Below, piece by piece: positions 1 through 10,957 of a stretch of DNA of 64,000 nucleotides (the first letter of the stretch is position 1; the number at the start of each line of letters is the position of its first letter). Location: NCBI GenBank assembly GCA_025200525.1, contig CM045758.1, positions 166,806,261-166,870,260 on the forward strand. The letters are read 5' to 3'. The DNA is from Camellia lanceoleosa. Lineage: Eukaryota; Streptophyta; Magnoliopsida; Ericales; Theaceae. The position numbers and the translations under genes were made by a program. The notes below the pieces were generated by a model. It was not told the DNA's origin. It made no database searches and saw only the letters and a list, made by a program, of their open reading frames with translations.

Positions 1-1044
1 GAAAATAACTTGAAATAAATTCAAACAAAATAAATAAATAACATACCAGATTTATTTATCGAACCGAATTAAAATTAAGACCAAGTCGAGTGTGAGACAC
101 TCTGTCCTTAAGACAGATTTGTCCCACTACGGTGCTTACGGTTGAGTAGCGTCTATCTTCCAGGATACAATGATCTTCACAAATTGTAGTAGCACTCCAA
201 ACAATTTGTTCAGCGAACAAAACCTGTGTTCTAACTCTCTGAAATTTATACTAAAACTTATATGAAGAATAATGCAAAAATGCAGAATTAAGGACAACAA
301 AAGATGGAATATCAGACTGAAATTTCGGATTTTTCCCAAGTATCAAGACTGCTGGAATAGGATCTATATATGGGCAAAAAATGAGACTAAAAACCTGTCC
401 GAACAGGTGCAACCTTTTAAGTAACCAAACAGTTACGGACTGTTGCACAATGAATACAAATATTCAAACAATTTAAAAAGTTGACCGTTAGTGGAAATTT
501 GAAAAGTTGTCCATAAGAGCAACTGTTTTAAATCAAGGTAACTTTATTAATATAAACTATTTGGAATATATATATATATATTAAATTAATGAATATATAT
601 ATATATTAAAAAAATTGAATAGTTTAATAAATAAAGTAAGAGGTACAAATTTTAGAAAACCACTTAGGAACTCAAAATTTGAATTTAGAATTAAATTAAA
701 TTCCCACAATAATTTTTATTGAAAAAATTCAAAAGAATTTTTATCTAAAAAATTAATGTTAGACCCGAAAACGACGTCAACTTCCCATTCATTCATAAAT
801 GATTTTGACGGTCCGTCTTCACCGTGTTACTTGCCACGCGGCAAGGAACACTTCACCTCTTCGGACCCACTCAAAATTTTGGCTAAAAAATATGCCTATA
901 TTAAACCATTTTTCCAACAATATTGTGTTATTAGTTATAATTCATTATAATATTAATTATGATATTATTTTAGTTATAATTTAATAATTTTTTTTTTATT
1001 ATACTTTATGTGTTGTTTGGTTATAACTCATTTTTTTTAAAATT
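1..1044. other. AT-rich intergenic DNA
   Basis: No gene is visible. The stretch is A/T-dominated with a run of TA dinucleotides near 569-606, and all open frames are short and unlike any family I know. It is the left flank into which the copia element inserted; its last five bases (1045-1049, ATTTT) are the left target-site duplication. Confidence 0.7.
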
Positions 1045-1049
1045 ATTTT

Positions 1050-1229
1050 TGTTACTATAGTATATCTAGTATATTAAGATATATTAGGATATTATTTGTA
1101 TCTATCTGTTATAGTATATTCTCTGTATATACTTATCTGCTCTCCTATATAAAGGAGTGTGTACCTATTCATTAATATACATTGAACACAAAGAGTTCTC
1201 GTTTCTTTTCTCTTTCTACTCTCATAACA
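1050..1229 (+). repeat. Copia 5' LTR (180 bp)
   Basis: A short LTR running from TGTTA to TAACA, immediately followed by a tRNA primer site. Matching sequence recurs as two separated pieces of the 3' LTR at 2771-2818 and 20479-20576. It carries repeated TATATTA motifs in the first half and a TATA box in the second half, as expected for the promoter of a small copia LTR. Confidence 0.85.
1146..1154 (+). promoter_or_regulatory. LTR TATA box
   Basis: TATATAAAG lies about 80 bp before the LTR end, followed by a pyrimidine-rich stretch. This is the usual position for the core promoter of a copia LTR. The same motif is kept in the 3' LTR piece near 20492. Confidence 0.6.
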
Positions 1230-1242
1230 TGGTATCAGAGCC
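1230..1242 (+). other. Primer binding site for initiator methionine tRNA
   Basis: TGGTATCAGAGCC directly abuts the LTR end. It is the standard complement of the 3' end of plant initiator tRNA-Met, used to prime minus-strand DNA synthesis in copia and many gypsy elements. Confidence 0.9.
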
Positions 1243-1639
1243 AAGAGTTTTTTCCTAGCCTCTTCTTTTTCTTCATCATTTTTTTTTTTTGTTTGGCAGA
1301 TTGCTTTCGGCTCACGTTGGTTTCTGCGTATCTAGTCCCTTCTTGTTTCAAAGATTGAGCCGCGTGTTTTTGACGTCAGCCTAGGTGCGCCACTGCTGCT
1401 CTTCTTGCTAACGTACGCTGCACACACTGACGTCATCTCCTTGCCGTGACATCAGCTCTAGTTGACCAGATTGGTCAACCCACTTTGACCAGTCGTTTCG
1501 TGTCTTTCTGGGTGTGTTTTTGGTCTGTTCAGCCATATTCTTACTATTTTTGGCCTCCTGAATCTGCTAGCGTGCTCTATTTTGGCAAAATTAGCCTTTA
1601 CAAAGCACCTTATTCTTATTTTTGCCCTATTTGAGCATC

Positions 1640-1883
1640 ATGGATCATTCTAACAACATTCATTCTGTCTCTGTTACACTTGATGGGTCCAACTATGTTC
1701 TCTGGGCTCAAGTTCTCCTTGGATTCATCAAAGGGAAGTAGCTTTGGCGTATTATTACTGGTGCTCTTTCTAAACCTGTCTAGGAAGAAAAAGAGACTGC
1801 ATCTACTTTCGATGAGCGTCTTGATGAATGGGAAGGAAAGAACTACCAGATTATCATATGGTTTCAGGCTACTTCTGTTGCTT
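1640..1883 (+). pseudogene. Copia gag N-terminus, truncated and with stops
   Basis: From ATG at 1640 the frame reads MDHSNNIHSVSVTLDGSNY, the typical start of copia gag, in which a short N-terminal region precedes the nucleocapsid-forming domain. It stops at TAG 1739 after 33 codons. Reading on in the same frame gives recognisable gag (TFDERLDEWEGKNYQII) with another TAG at 1781, where relatives usually have glutamine (CAG). Near 1884 the sequence passes abruptly into the C-terminal polymerase region, so about 3 kb (the rest of gag, protease, integrase and most of reverse transcriptase) is deleted. Confidence 0.75.
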
Positions 1884-2757
1884 CCTGAAAGATTTGGGTT
1901 TGCTTAGCTATTTCCTTAGCTTGGAAATTTTTCATGATCCTTCTGGTTACTTTCTAACACAAGCCAAGTATATCTCTGATCACTTGGCTCATATTGGTCT
2001 TACCGATTGCAAGATTGCTACTAGTCCAGTTGATCCTCAGACTCGTCTTATACCTCTTGATGGTTACTTATCATCTGATGCTACGTTATATCGTCAGCTA
2101 GTTGGTAGTCTTGTCTATCTCACAGTTACTCGTCCAGACATTGCCTATGTTGTTCACATTGTTAGTCAGTTCATGGTTGCTCCTTGCTCTCCACACTATA
2201 ATGCTCTAGTTTGCATTTTGTGTCATCTAAAAGGCATTATGTTCCATGGTATTCACTACTTAACACACTTTTCTCTACAGCTACATGCATTTTTTGATGC
2301 CGATTGGGCCGGGGATCCTACTGACCGCCACTCTACTATAGAGTTTTGCTTCTTCTTAGGTGATTCTCTTATTGCCTGGCGTAGCAAGAAGCAAACTCTT
2401 GTTGCTCGTTATAGTACTCAGGCTGAGTATCGTGCTCTTGCGGATACTACTCAAGAGCTTGTGTGGCTTCATTGGCTTCTTACTGATATGGGAATTCCCC
2501 ATCCTGCTGCCACTACCCTCTATTGTGACAATTAGAGTGCTATTCAGATTTCACATAATGATGTCTTCCATGATCGCATCAAGCATATTGAGATTGATTG
2601 TCACTTCATCCGGTAACACGTTACTAGTGGCGCTGTTCGTCTTATCTTTGTTACCTCTGCCGATCAGACAGCTGATATCTTCACCAAGGCTCATCCTCTA
2701 GGACGATTTTTTGATTTACTTTCCAAGCTCAACTTGATATCTGCTTTACCACCTTAA
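1884..2757 (+). pseudogene. Copia reverse transcriptase C-terminus plus RNase H
   Basis: The frame begins at KDLGLLSYFLSLEI, the end of the copia reverse transcriptase fingers/palm region. It continues through the connection region (LYRQLVGSLVYLTVTRPDIAY) into RNase H (HAFFDADWAGDPTDRHST, then WRSKKQTLVARYSTQAEYRA), with its usual acidic residues present. An in-frame TAG at 2533-2535 replaces the expected glutamine of the CDNQSA motif, a CAG to TAG change. The homologous frame can be followed beyond it to about 2750, including HIEIDCHFIR and ADIFTKA. The catalytic YVDD block is absent because of the upstream deletion, so this piece could not polymerise DNA. Confidence 0.85.
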
Positions 2758-2761
2758 GCTT

Positions 2762-2770
2762 GAGGGGGAA
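2762..2770 (+). other. Copia polypurine tract
   Basis: GAGGGGGAA sits immediately before TGTTATC, the start of the 3' LTR, in the place of the plus-strand primer. Confidence 0.75.
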
Positions 2771-2818
2771 TGTTATCTAGTATATTAAGATATATTAGGG
2801 TATATTAAGATATATTAA
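2771..2818 (+). repeat. First piece of the copia 3' LTR
   Basis: TGTTATCTAGTATATTAAG matches the start of the 5' LTR and follows the polypurine tract. After about 48 bp LTR similarity ends and polymerase sequence begins. The remainder of this LTR is found 17.7 kb away at 20479-20576. Confidence 0.75.
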
Positions 2819-3090
2819 GTTCAGTTCTACCATTCATGACTTTGGCTTCTCCTCCAGTGCTTATGATTCTGCTTTGTTTATACGTCAGACAGAGTGTGGC
2901 ATTATTATTCTTCTTCTCTTAGATCGAGAACTATTTGAGACTAGAGATACCTACTGTGTCATCGCCAGTGATGATCATATCATCCACATAGAGAAGAAGA
3001 ATAATAATGCCACGTTCTGTCTGACGTATAAACAAGGTAGAATCATAAGCACTAGAGGAGAAGCCAAAGTCATGAATGGTAGAGTTGAAC
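2819..3090. repeat. Long inverted repeat of copia reverse transcriptase sequence
   Basis: Two 101-bp arms, 2819-2919 and 2990-3090, are reverse complements of each other with only a few mismatches. They are separated by a 70-bp centre. Both arms encode the same part of copia reverse transcriptase (the HDFGFSSSAYDS region), once on each strand. A single-stranded transcript would fold into a near-perfect hairpin of about 100 bp. Confidence 0.85.
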
Positions 3091-3568
3091 TTGGCAATCT
3101 AGGCACGAGTAGCTTGTTTCAAACCATACAAAGCACGGCGAAGTTTGCAAACTTTGATGGATGGAATAGAGGAACCAAGTGGAGGTTGCATATAAACTTC
3201 CTCAGTGAGATCACCATTGAAAAAGGCGTTTTTGACATCCATCTGAGAAAGACTCTAGTGGTGAGCAGCAGCAACTGCTAATAAGCTACGAATTGAAGTA
3301 AGACGAGAAATATGAGCAAATGTTTTCTCATAGTCAATCCCATACTCTTGAGTGAATCCTTGGGCAACAAGACGAGCTTTGTAACGTTCAATGGAACCAT
3401 CAGAATGAGTTTTGATCTTATAAACCCATTTACAACTAACGGTAGTCTTGCTAGGAAGAAGATCAACTACGTCCCAGATATGAGTTTTGTCCAAAGCCTG
3501 CAGTTCAATAGTTATAGCTTGCTGCCAAAGAGGGTTAGAACAAGCCTCACGATAGGAAGTAGTTATAG
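2935..3568 (-). pseudogene. Copia reverse transcriptase N-terminal half, minus strand
   Basis: Read on the minus strand from 3568 downward: NPLWQQA, then WDVVDLLPSKTTVSCKWVYK, KARLVAQGFTQEYGIDYEKT, and finally YVDDMIITG at about 2961-2989. These are the diagnostic blocks of the copia reverse transcriptase, including the catalytic YVDD. There are frame breaks, for example after LLAVAAAHH near 3255. The 5' continuation was separated by the gypsy insertion and resumes at 20354. This fragment is more complete than the plus-strand polymerase of the same element, so it probably came from another copia copy or from a rearranged cDNA. Confidence 0.85.
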
Positions 3569-5575
3569 TGATCCCGGGTTTACCCCTTATTGTGCAGTGA
3601 TCCGGACATGTGTCCGTGGATGTTAATAGTTGGGTATTGTCTTGTTTACATCCTTTTCTACATTGTATTTGAGTTATAGGATGTGTTGGGCAGGTTTTGT
3701 TTCAGGTTGGTTGTGTTTGGGAACCACGGGTTGCTGCCTAGAATTTTTGTCCTTCGCTCGAGCGAGGAGTTGGTCGCTCGAGCGAGCGTTGAGTTTTGTG
3801 TCTGGTGGGTCGAGCCAGAGTGGCTTCGCTCGAGCGAGCGATTGCGTCTGGTACTGGACCTGAACACCATGATTTTTGGCTCGAGCGAGCTTTTCTTCAC
3901 TCGAGCGATCTGGTTCGGTCTTCGCTCGAGCGAGCAGTTTGTCGCTCGAGCGTGCGTCTAGTTGCAGACCTGAAGGGTCGAGCTCCTAGCTCGAGCGAGC
4001 TTTTCTTCGCCGGCGAAGCTTCAGTTGTTGGCTCGGCGAGACTTTCTTGGCTCGAGCTAGGGTTTTTCAGGTTCGTCGCCGAGCGACCAAGTCTTCGCCG
4101 GCGAGCCTATTTATATCGATTCATGCGTGATCCGAACATCACTTTTTCAAAACTTTTACATCTTTAAACCCTAAATCGAGAGCCTCTCTCTAGACTTACC
4201 TTCTCTAAGAAATCATCTCCCTAAAGTGTGAATCTACCCTAAGTGCTTTGTTAAAAAGGTAGAGGGTGACTTGGGCTTCGATCTAATCTGAAAATATTTG
4301 GTTTTGGAGCAAGTTGGGTGTTGGGTCTTCATCTCCTTTTGAGCTCAAACCTTGAGGTAGGGATATCCTACTCCTCTTTATGGATTACATCTTTGAATTT
4401 TAGCATTTTGATATGTGTTGGAAGTTGTAGTGTAATTTTGAGAAACTTTGGGCCTTTGTGTAATTTTACAAAAGTTGGGGTTTTATTTATAATGAACCTA
4501 GAGGCATGCTTGGTATAAAAACATGGGATTAATGTTAAAACATTGGTGAAAATGGAACCTTAAGGGTTGTAATGTCGATTATGGAAAAATGCCCTAATTA
4601 CATTGATTAATTAATTGATAAGATTAATTATAAGGAATGAGGAATTGAAGTGAAAATGTTGATTTAAATATCCATTTTGTGCATTTATTTTCTGTTTAGA
4701 AATATCTGCTTTGGGCTATCGGTGGAGGATAGTCTTGATTGTTGTAGACAATGCATGATGATTAGGCAAACCAAAACCAATCATTGAAATGTGTCATTGA
4801 GAATGACAGTTGAAAAATACATTAACTGTATGTATTGATTCGTGATGTGTATAAGTATTGTTTATATGCATTGCGTTGTGTTGGAGAAGATAGGGGATGT
4901 ACTCCACGGTTTAGGGGAAGATAGGGGATGTACCTCTAAACCGGATGTTGTTTGGGAGAAGATAGGGGATGGACTCCGTAGATAGAGCTCATATGCTTGT
5001 CTTGGGAATGTGATATAGCTAGTATGCACATCTGTGGAAGTAATGAAATTGTAAGTGGTTAATATGAGTTATTGTCTCATATGAGTTATGTGGCCAGGCT
5101 CTGAGCCATGAATTATAAATTGAGAATTGTAATGTGTTATGAAAGAATGTAAAAGTGTTAACCATCTATCAACCGTTAATCTTTTAGTCATTATTCATAA
5201 CTGGTTTAGTATATTTCTACTGGGCTGTGGCTCACCCTATATGGGAACATCATTTTCAGATACAGGTAGCACACCACCTCCAAGGACATAGCTTGGGAGG
5301 CTTGAGGCTGATTGACTTTTTGGTCGTTTATTTTCTGTTGATGTACTACATGTAAATTCAAGCCAAGGGCTTAAGGTGTAATTGAGCTAGTGCTCTTTTT
5401 TTGTAACCAAGTGTTAACTTGGAAAGCTGTAAGCCCTTAGGGCATTTGCTTTTGTTGGTAACATGTAATACTTTTTGTAATGAAACTGTGATAAATAGAA
5501 GGATATGAGACTTTTATATATATCAATGTATGTCTATATTGCTGGGTTTTGTGTTGTTATTTTGAGGGCGTTACA
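3569..5575 (+). repeat. Gypsy tandem LTR 1
   Basis: An LTR of about 2,007 bp. It begins at the shared GATCCCGGGTTTACCCC sequence and ends GGGCGTTACA just before a primer site. Its first fifth carries the CTCGAG palindrome array. Near 4886, 4917 and 4958 it has three direct copies of GAAGATAGGGGATG. It matches LTRs 2 and 3 almost exactly after about 4190, while the palindrome region varies by small indels. Confidence 0.85.
3755..4090 (+). repeat. CTCGAG palindrome array in LTR 1
   Basis: CTCGAG cores inside CGCTCGAGCGAGC occur at 3757, 3777, 3829, 3880, 3900, 3925, 3945 and 3990, with a collapsed version (CGCCGGCG) near 4009. Three pairs (3757/3777, 3880/3900, 3925/3945) are exactly 20 bp apart. 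The array ends just before a TATTTATAT motif near 4108, so it lies upstream of the likely LTR core promoter. Confidence 0.85.
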
Positions 5576-5577
5576 AC

Positions 5578-5590
5578 TTGGTATCAGAGC
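5578..5590 (+). other. Gypsy primer binding site, body 1
   Basis: TTGGTATCAGAGC lies two bases after the LTR end. It is the initiator tRNA-Met primer site typical of plant gypsy elements. Confidence 0.85.
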
Positions 5591-5983
5591 GTACCGGGTT
5601 CGAATACTTTGGGTACGTGGGACATGATTAGAATCACAATGGGTTTGTCTCGCTTGATAGAGACCTAGTATAGTGTCATATGCCACGTGTTTAATTGATA
5701 ACATGCTTATGTGATTATTTGGGTATGGGATTAAATTTCTAGGATGTTGATTGGATCCTTGGGTTTCTGGGAGTCTTGTTGGAAAGGCACTTGATCAATG
5801 CTGTTTCTCACAGGAACTCTAGTAACGCCTTGGGACTATCTTTATCCGGAAATGAAATTCGTAAGTGCTTATGTGTTTATGTGCTTACGTGGAGTGAACT
5901 ATTGTGGTCCATGTTTTAGGACGCGAGTGTTTAGTTTCGGCACGTTTATAAATGTGCTAACGTTCTGTGTTACCTTTATTAGG

Positions 5984-7050
5984 ATGTCAGGACGAGGAAG
6001 AGGTGGAAGGCGTGGCAGGCCTAGGAGGTAGGAAATGCCTTTACCGGATGAGATTCCGGCAGCTCAGGAAGGGGTTGGTCAGGCCAATGTGGCCGAGCCA
6101 GTAGGCCAACAGGCTATGGGCGCTCTAGCCCGAGAGATAGCAGGGGCATTTAGGGAGTCAGTAGGCATTCTCAAAGCTGAGAATCAGGCTCAGGTTGTTG
6201 TGGCGGATACAGGACCTCCCTTTCTGAAGAGGAAGTTCTTCAGGTCTAATCCGGATGAATTTGTGGGTGATCCTAAAGAGCCGCTTAAGGCAGATGAATG
6301 GCTCGAACAGACAACGAAGACGTTTGAGATGCTAGGCATCGAAGACGAGGTACTGAAGGTGACCTTGGCATCTTTCCAGCTTAAGGGGATCTTGGTCGAT
6401 GGTGGAAGTTCACCAAGAGTCGTATAGGAGGGACTTGGAAGGCTTTTGTTGACGCTTTTAGAGAAGTTCTTGTCTCCTATTGCTCAGAGAAGTTGAGAGA
6501 TCGATTACTTGACTCAAGCGAAAGTTCATCGATGGCGAGTTTGAGGCCTCATTCACTAGTTTGTCGAGTTTGCACTGAGTTGGTGGCGTCGAGAACGCCG
6601 TTGCATTGAGTTTGAGAAGAAGTTGGTAGGCGGCCTCAAGTTGAGAATTGTGGGGTCTATGTTTGGGATTATGGGCGATGGTTGATGCTGCACTCATCTT
6701 GAGATTATGATCGAGGAAGAGGAGGAAGGCGAAAGGCTCCAAGAGGTCGGGATGGACAAGGTGATAGTAGGAGACAGAGGGTTATAACCCTCGCCAGCCT
6801 CGAGGTGGAGTTTCTAGGTCGACTTTCCCAGACCGAGTCAGGGCTCCGGGAGGGCAATCGTGAGAGTTTACTGTTACAAGTGTGGCCACCGGTCACAAGG
6901 CTTGATTTGCCCTTGAAGGCGGAGGTCAAAGGTCAGATCTTCTTCACCAGACCACGAGTCGAGTTTGGGCAGGGGCACCCTTGTCTTGTTATCGATGTGG
7001 ACAGATGGGCACTGAAGAGGTTCTCGCCTGCTTGAATGCCACTTGAGGCG
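5984..7050 (+). pseudogene. Gypsy gag, body 1
   Basis: The capsid/nucleocapsid precursor. I place the start at ATG 5984 (MSGRGRGGRRGRPRR), because homology begins there and upstream codons lie in leader sequence. A TAG at 6029-6031 interrupts the frame, where CAG would restore reading. The frame then continues as PLPDEIPAAQEG and the retrotransposon gag core DEWLEQTTKTFEMLGIEDEV (about 6293-6352). After about 6390 small indels break the frame repeatedly. The zinc-knuckle region near 6865-7000 is recognisable (CYKCGH) but not intact. The same stop is present in body 2, so it predates the tandem duplication. Confidence 0.8.
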
Positions 7051-7138
7051 TCTGGTTCTAGGCGAGCGAGATTTCACCACCACTGTGTAGGCCTCGAGGG
7101 CCAATCCAAGCTTCGTCGTCCCCAACAAGACAAAGAAT

Positions 7139-7556
7139 ATGCTCCTAGGGGTGAACAGTGGACCAGGTCCCACTGGTATGCGTGTATCTTTGTTGCCTAC
7201 AGATCTAGTACCAGCTCCATCAGTAGTGAGAGGTACCTTCTTATTTTGCAACTCGGTTGCTAGAGTGTTGATTGATACGGGTGCATCTCATTCTTTTGTA
7301 TCTGCTGCTTTTGCATCTGTGTTGGAATTGGAGTTAGCATTATTAGCGTCTCCTATTTGTGTTGTGTCACCTATTGGGGGTGAGTTAATTTTGAAGCACG
7401 GGTGTAGAGGTTGTGATATAGAGGTCGACGATCATCGACTTCCGTTTCCATTTGTAGTTATGCCCATGAAGGGCTTTGATGTTATTTTAGGTATGGGTAG
7501 TTATCGCCATACCGGTCATTATTGATTGCTACCGCCAGAGGGTTACATGTTGTACC
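7139..7556 (+). pseudogene. Gypsy aspartic protease, body 1
   Basis: The pepsin-like retroviral-type protease that processes the polyprotein. The active-site motif LIDTGASHSF is intact, with its aspartate codon at 7274. It is followed by the conserved second half ending FDVILGM at about 7490. The next residues (normally DWL) are lost to a small deletion, GMGSYRHTG replacing GMDWLSSY, which shifts the frame before reverse transcriptase. In body 2 the reverse is true: the DTG is damaged and DWL is kept. Confidence 0.82.
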
Positions 7557-8455
7557 GTGAGCGGGGAGTGTTTCCATTTCTTGGGAGACCGGGTTGGTAG
7601 TGTTGTGCCACCGTCGTATGGTCCGCGAGGGCGGAATGAACTTAATGGTCTACTTGCTAGCTTTGAGAATGGTGAGTGTGATGAGACCCAGATAGAGTTG
7701 CCAAGAGTAGTTTCTGAGTACTCGGACGTCTTTCTCGAGGATCTTGTTGATTTCCCCCCGCACCGAGAGACAGAGTTCTCTATTGATTTAGTGCGCGGCA
7801 CGGCGCCGATTTCTATGGCACCTTATCGTTTTGCCCCAGCAGAGTTGATTGAGTTGAAAGTTCAGCTCCAAGAATTGCTAGATAAGGGCTTCGTTAAGCC
7901 TAGTGTATCGTAGTAGAGCACCGCCCTCTTTGCCAAAAAAAAGACGGTGCTTTGAGATTGTGTATCGACTAGGAAGTTAAATCGACTACGGTTAAGAATA
8001 AGTACCCTATGCCCGTATAGATGATTTGTTTGACCGGTTGAAGGGTTCGTTGTTTCTCTAAGATAGATTTGAGATCGGGTTACCACCGGTTGAGGGTTAG
8101 AGAGGAGGATATTCAAGACGGCATTCCGCAGTGGTATGGCCATTATGAGTTTCGGTGATGCCATTTGGGCTTACCAATGCACCAGATCTTTATGAACTTG
8201 ATGAACCGGATCTTCCGGAATTCTTGGATCGCTTTGTGGTCGTTTTTGGGCGACATTCTTATCTATTCACCTTCAGAGGAAGAGCACGAGGAACACTTGA
8301 GAGTGGTGCTTGAGTTGCTTAGAGCCCATAAAGTATGCCAAGTTTGGGAAGTGTGAGTTACTAGGAGAAGTCAAGTTCTTAGGCCATGTGGTATCCGGAA
8401 GGGTGTCTGTTGATACATCCAAGGCGAGGTGCAAGATTGGGCCTGACCTAAGAGT
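7557..8455 (+). pseudogene. Gypsy reverse transcriptase, body 1, catalytic motif lost
   Basis: The N-terminal part reads cleanly to about 7912 ([14 protein letters not shown], then [17 protein letters not shown]). After TAG at 7912 and further small losses, the palm region is in several frames. At about 8250 the sequence gives FLGDILIYS where the family has FVDDILIYS, so one catalytic aspartate is missing. Compared with body 2, the differences are short losses or changes at CAG/CTG sites, for example CGG for CAG at 8035 and 8088. Not functional as written. Confidence 0.8.
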
Positions 8456-9010
8456 GTGTTTGAGATCCGCAGTTTTCTGGGATTAGCTGGGTACTACCGT
8501 CGGTTTGTGAAAGATTTCTCCAGGTTAGCTTCACCGTTGACTAGGTTGACTCGCAAGGGAGTCAAATTTGTATGGAGTGAAACTTGTGAAAAGTCGTTTC
8601 AGGAGTTGAAAGTTAGATTGACCACCGCTCCGGTCTTGATTATTCCGGAGAGAGGGTTGGGTTATGCAGTCTATTGTGATGCCTCACGAGAGGGTTTGGG
8701 TTGTGTGTTGATGCAGGAAGGGAAAGTGGTAGCTTATGGCTCACGTCAGTTGAAAATACACGAGAAAAATTATCCTACGCATGACCTAGAGCTAGCAGCT
8801 GTGATTTTTGCCTTGAAAATCTGGAGGCACTACCTTTATGGTGAGAGATTCGAGGTGTTCTCAGATCATAAGAGTCTGAAATATCTGTTTTCACAGAAGG
8901 ACTTGAATTTGAGGTAGAGGAGGTGGATGGAATTTATTGAGGATTACGACTTCGAGTTGCATTATCACCCAGGGAAGGCCAATGTTGTGGCCGACGCTCT
9001 TAGTAGGAAA
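8456..9010 (+). pseudogene. Gypsy RNase H, body 1, nearly intact with one stop
   Basis: Degrades RNA in the RNA/DNA hybrid. From [20 protein letters not shown] the frame is open through the RNase H blocks [44 protein letters not shown] and [11 protein letters not shown]. Catalytic aspartate and glutamate positions are present. A TAG at 8918 breaks LNLR-RRWMEF, where relatives have glutamine; changing one base would restore CAG. The same stop is present in body 2. The frame then continues through HYHPGKANVVADALSRK, the linker to integrase. Confidence 0.85.
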
Positions 9011-10084
9011 TCCATTAGCGATGTAGCTTGTGTAGCCATCCGAGAGTGGGAGATGTTGGAGGCACTTGGCGAGTTTGATTTGCTTCTGGGCAAATCCGTT
9101 GAGGCTGCGGCCTTGTTTTCTGTTGTTGTGCAGCCTACACTTGTGACTCGAGTGTTAGAGGCACAGAGAGGTGACCTTGAGGTAGAATCCCTCAGAGAAA
9201 AGATCTCCAGTGGGAAAGTTGAGAAGGGTTTGACGGTGTATCCCGACTTGAGCGTGAGATACCGAGACCGTTTGTTTGTGCCGGAGTCTTGCCGAGAGGA
9301 GGTACTCCGAGAGTTTCATCATTCGCGCCTTGCGGTGCATCCGGGAGGTACTAAGATGTATCAGGATTTGAGTCGCCAGTTTTGGTGGCGAGGCATGAAG
9401 AGAGATGTGGCAGTTTTCGTGTCTAAGTGCCTTACTTGTCAGCAAGTGAAGGCTGAGCATCAGAGGCCAGCGGGTTTGTTGCAACCCTTGCCTATTGCCG
9501 AGTGGAAGTGGGAGCATGTCACTATGGACTTCATTGTAGGTCTTCCAAGGACTCAGCGGGGTAGTGATGCTATTTGGGTGGTTGTAGACCGGTTGACTAA
9601 GTCGACGCACTTCATTCCTATGCGCGTGAAAGATTCGGTAGATCACCTTGCCGACTTGTATATTCGGGACATAGTGAGATTGCACGGGGTCCCAAAGATT
9701 TATTGTCTCGAGATAGAGATCCTCGTTTCTTGCTAGGTTGTGGCGAGTTTGCGAGTGCTTTGGGCACTAAGTTGACCTTTAGTCTGACTTATCACCCTCG
9801 GGTGACAGGCGGTCGGCGCACTATTCGTGATCCTTGAGGATATGCTTGAGGTTGTGCCCTTGATTTGATGGGGCGTGGGAAAGGCACCTACCATGGTGGA
9901 GTTTGCCTACAACAACGGTTTCGATCTAGCATTGGTATGGCACCGTTTGAGGCCTTGTATGGCCGACCTTGTAGGTCTCCGGTTTGTTGGGCGAAGTGGA
10001 TGATACACCTTTGTTGGGTCGAGTTGGTTGGTTAGGAGATGACGGAGAAAGTTGAGCTTATCCGTAGGAGGCTTGTTCTGACCG
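9011..10084 (+). pseudogene. Gypsy integrase, body 1
   Basis: The N-terminal zinc-binding HHCC module is intact (FHHSRLAVHPGG, then KCLTCQQVK, about 9310-9450). The catalytic core begins MDFIVGLPRTQRGSDAIWVV with the first active-site aspartate at about 9529, and WVVVDRLTKSTHFIP follows. Near 9690 the frame fails: the block that should read VSDRDPRFT is damaged, and the DGQSERT glutamate block near 9800 is unreadable. This copy therefore keeps DNA binding and the first catalytic residue only. Body 2 keeps the rest of the core. Confidence 0.82.
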
Positions 10085-10124
10085 TAGTCGCCGTAAATCT
10101 TATGCTGACCATAAGAGGAGACCG

Positions 10125-10562
10125 TTGGTGTTTGAGATGGGTGATCATGTCTTTCTGAAGATATCACCTAGGCGGGGATTGATGAGGTTTGGGAAGAGAG
10201 GAAAGTTATCCCCTCGGTTTATTGGTCCTTTTGAGATCCTTGAGAGGATTTGCGAGGTTGCTTATCGTTTAGCCTTGCCGCCACAGTTGTCCGGAGTTCA
10301 TGACGTGTTTCATGTGAGTATGCTTCGGAAGTATGAGCCAGATCCATCACACGTGTTGGATTGGACCGACTTAGAGGTAGATGAGGATGCCTCGTATGAG
10401 GAGAGACCGGTCCGGGTCTTGGATAGGCGGGATCAAGTCCTGCGTGGCAAGACCATTCCTTTAGTGAAGGTTTTATGGAAGCATCACGGAGTGGAGGAAG
10501 CCACTTGGGAACGTGAGTTGGAAGTCCGTGAGAAATATTCGGACTTGTTTATTGATGTGTAA
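10125..10562 (+). pseudogene. Gypsy integrase C-terminus with chromodomain-like tail, body 1
   Basis: Open from FEMGDHVFLKISPRRGLMRF to the TAA at 10560, and almost identical to body 2. It begins with the GPF/Y-type module (GKLSPRFIGPFEILER) and ends with IPLVKVLWKHHGVEEATWER, the form of the Tekay/Del chromodomain. In chromoviruses this tail is thought to steer integration toward marked chromatin. It is intact in itself but cut off from the rest of the polyprotein by upstream frame breaks. Confidence 0.82.
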
Positions 10563-10940
10563 TCTTGTACTTGGATTTTATAATCTTGCCGGACTTAAGC
10601 TTTGTTTATGTCTTAAGTTGTAAAACATAGCATATGTTTTGATTTACGGAAGTGGATTGTAATATTGCGTTTATTGGCTATATTATAGGACTGATTATGT
10701 ATCATGACACTTTATTATGATATGAATTGCGAACCATGTATGTTGAAAGTGGTTGGAAAATGGAAAGGAAATGCATGTTATAGATGCACTTTGAAATGTA
10801 CGTTGTGAAATGCCTCTTAAAAGAGATGGATGACCGGTATTGGGTCAAATTGTTAAATGTTGTGTTATGGCATTGTTTAAAAAAAAAAAAAAAACTTGCT
10901 TTTCAAAACTTGTTTTTAATTTCGGGGACGAAATTCTTTA

Positions 10941-10950
10941 AGGGGGGGAG
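10941..10950 (+). other. Gypsy polypurine tract, body 1
   Basis: AGGGGGGGAG lies just upstream of LTR 2, after a poly-A run at about 10879-10894. It is the expected plus-strand primer; the identical tract precedes LTR 3 near 18335-18345. Confidence 0.75.
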
Positions 10951-10957
10951 GTTATAG

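Noticed and set aside
3560..3570. A clean 5-bp target duplication for the gypsy tandem
   Set aside because: TATAG on the left compares only with CATAG or TAG on the right, and LTR 1 differs from LTRs 2 and 3 at the first base pair. The exact ends are left uncertain.
3658..4167. Overlapping open frames rich in RSSE/SLER repeats on both strands
   Set aside because: They are translations of the CTCGAG palindrome array; the same peptide pattern appears at 27428-27928 for the same reason. No protein family is involved.
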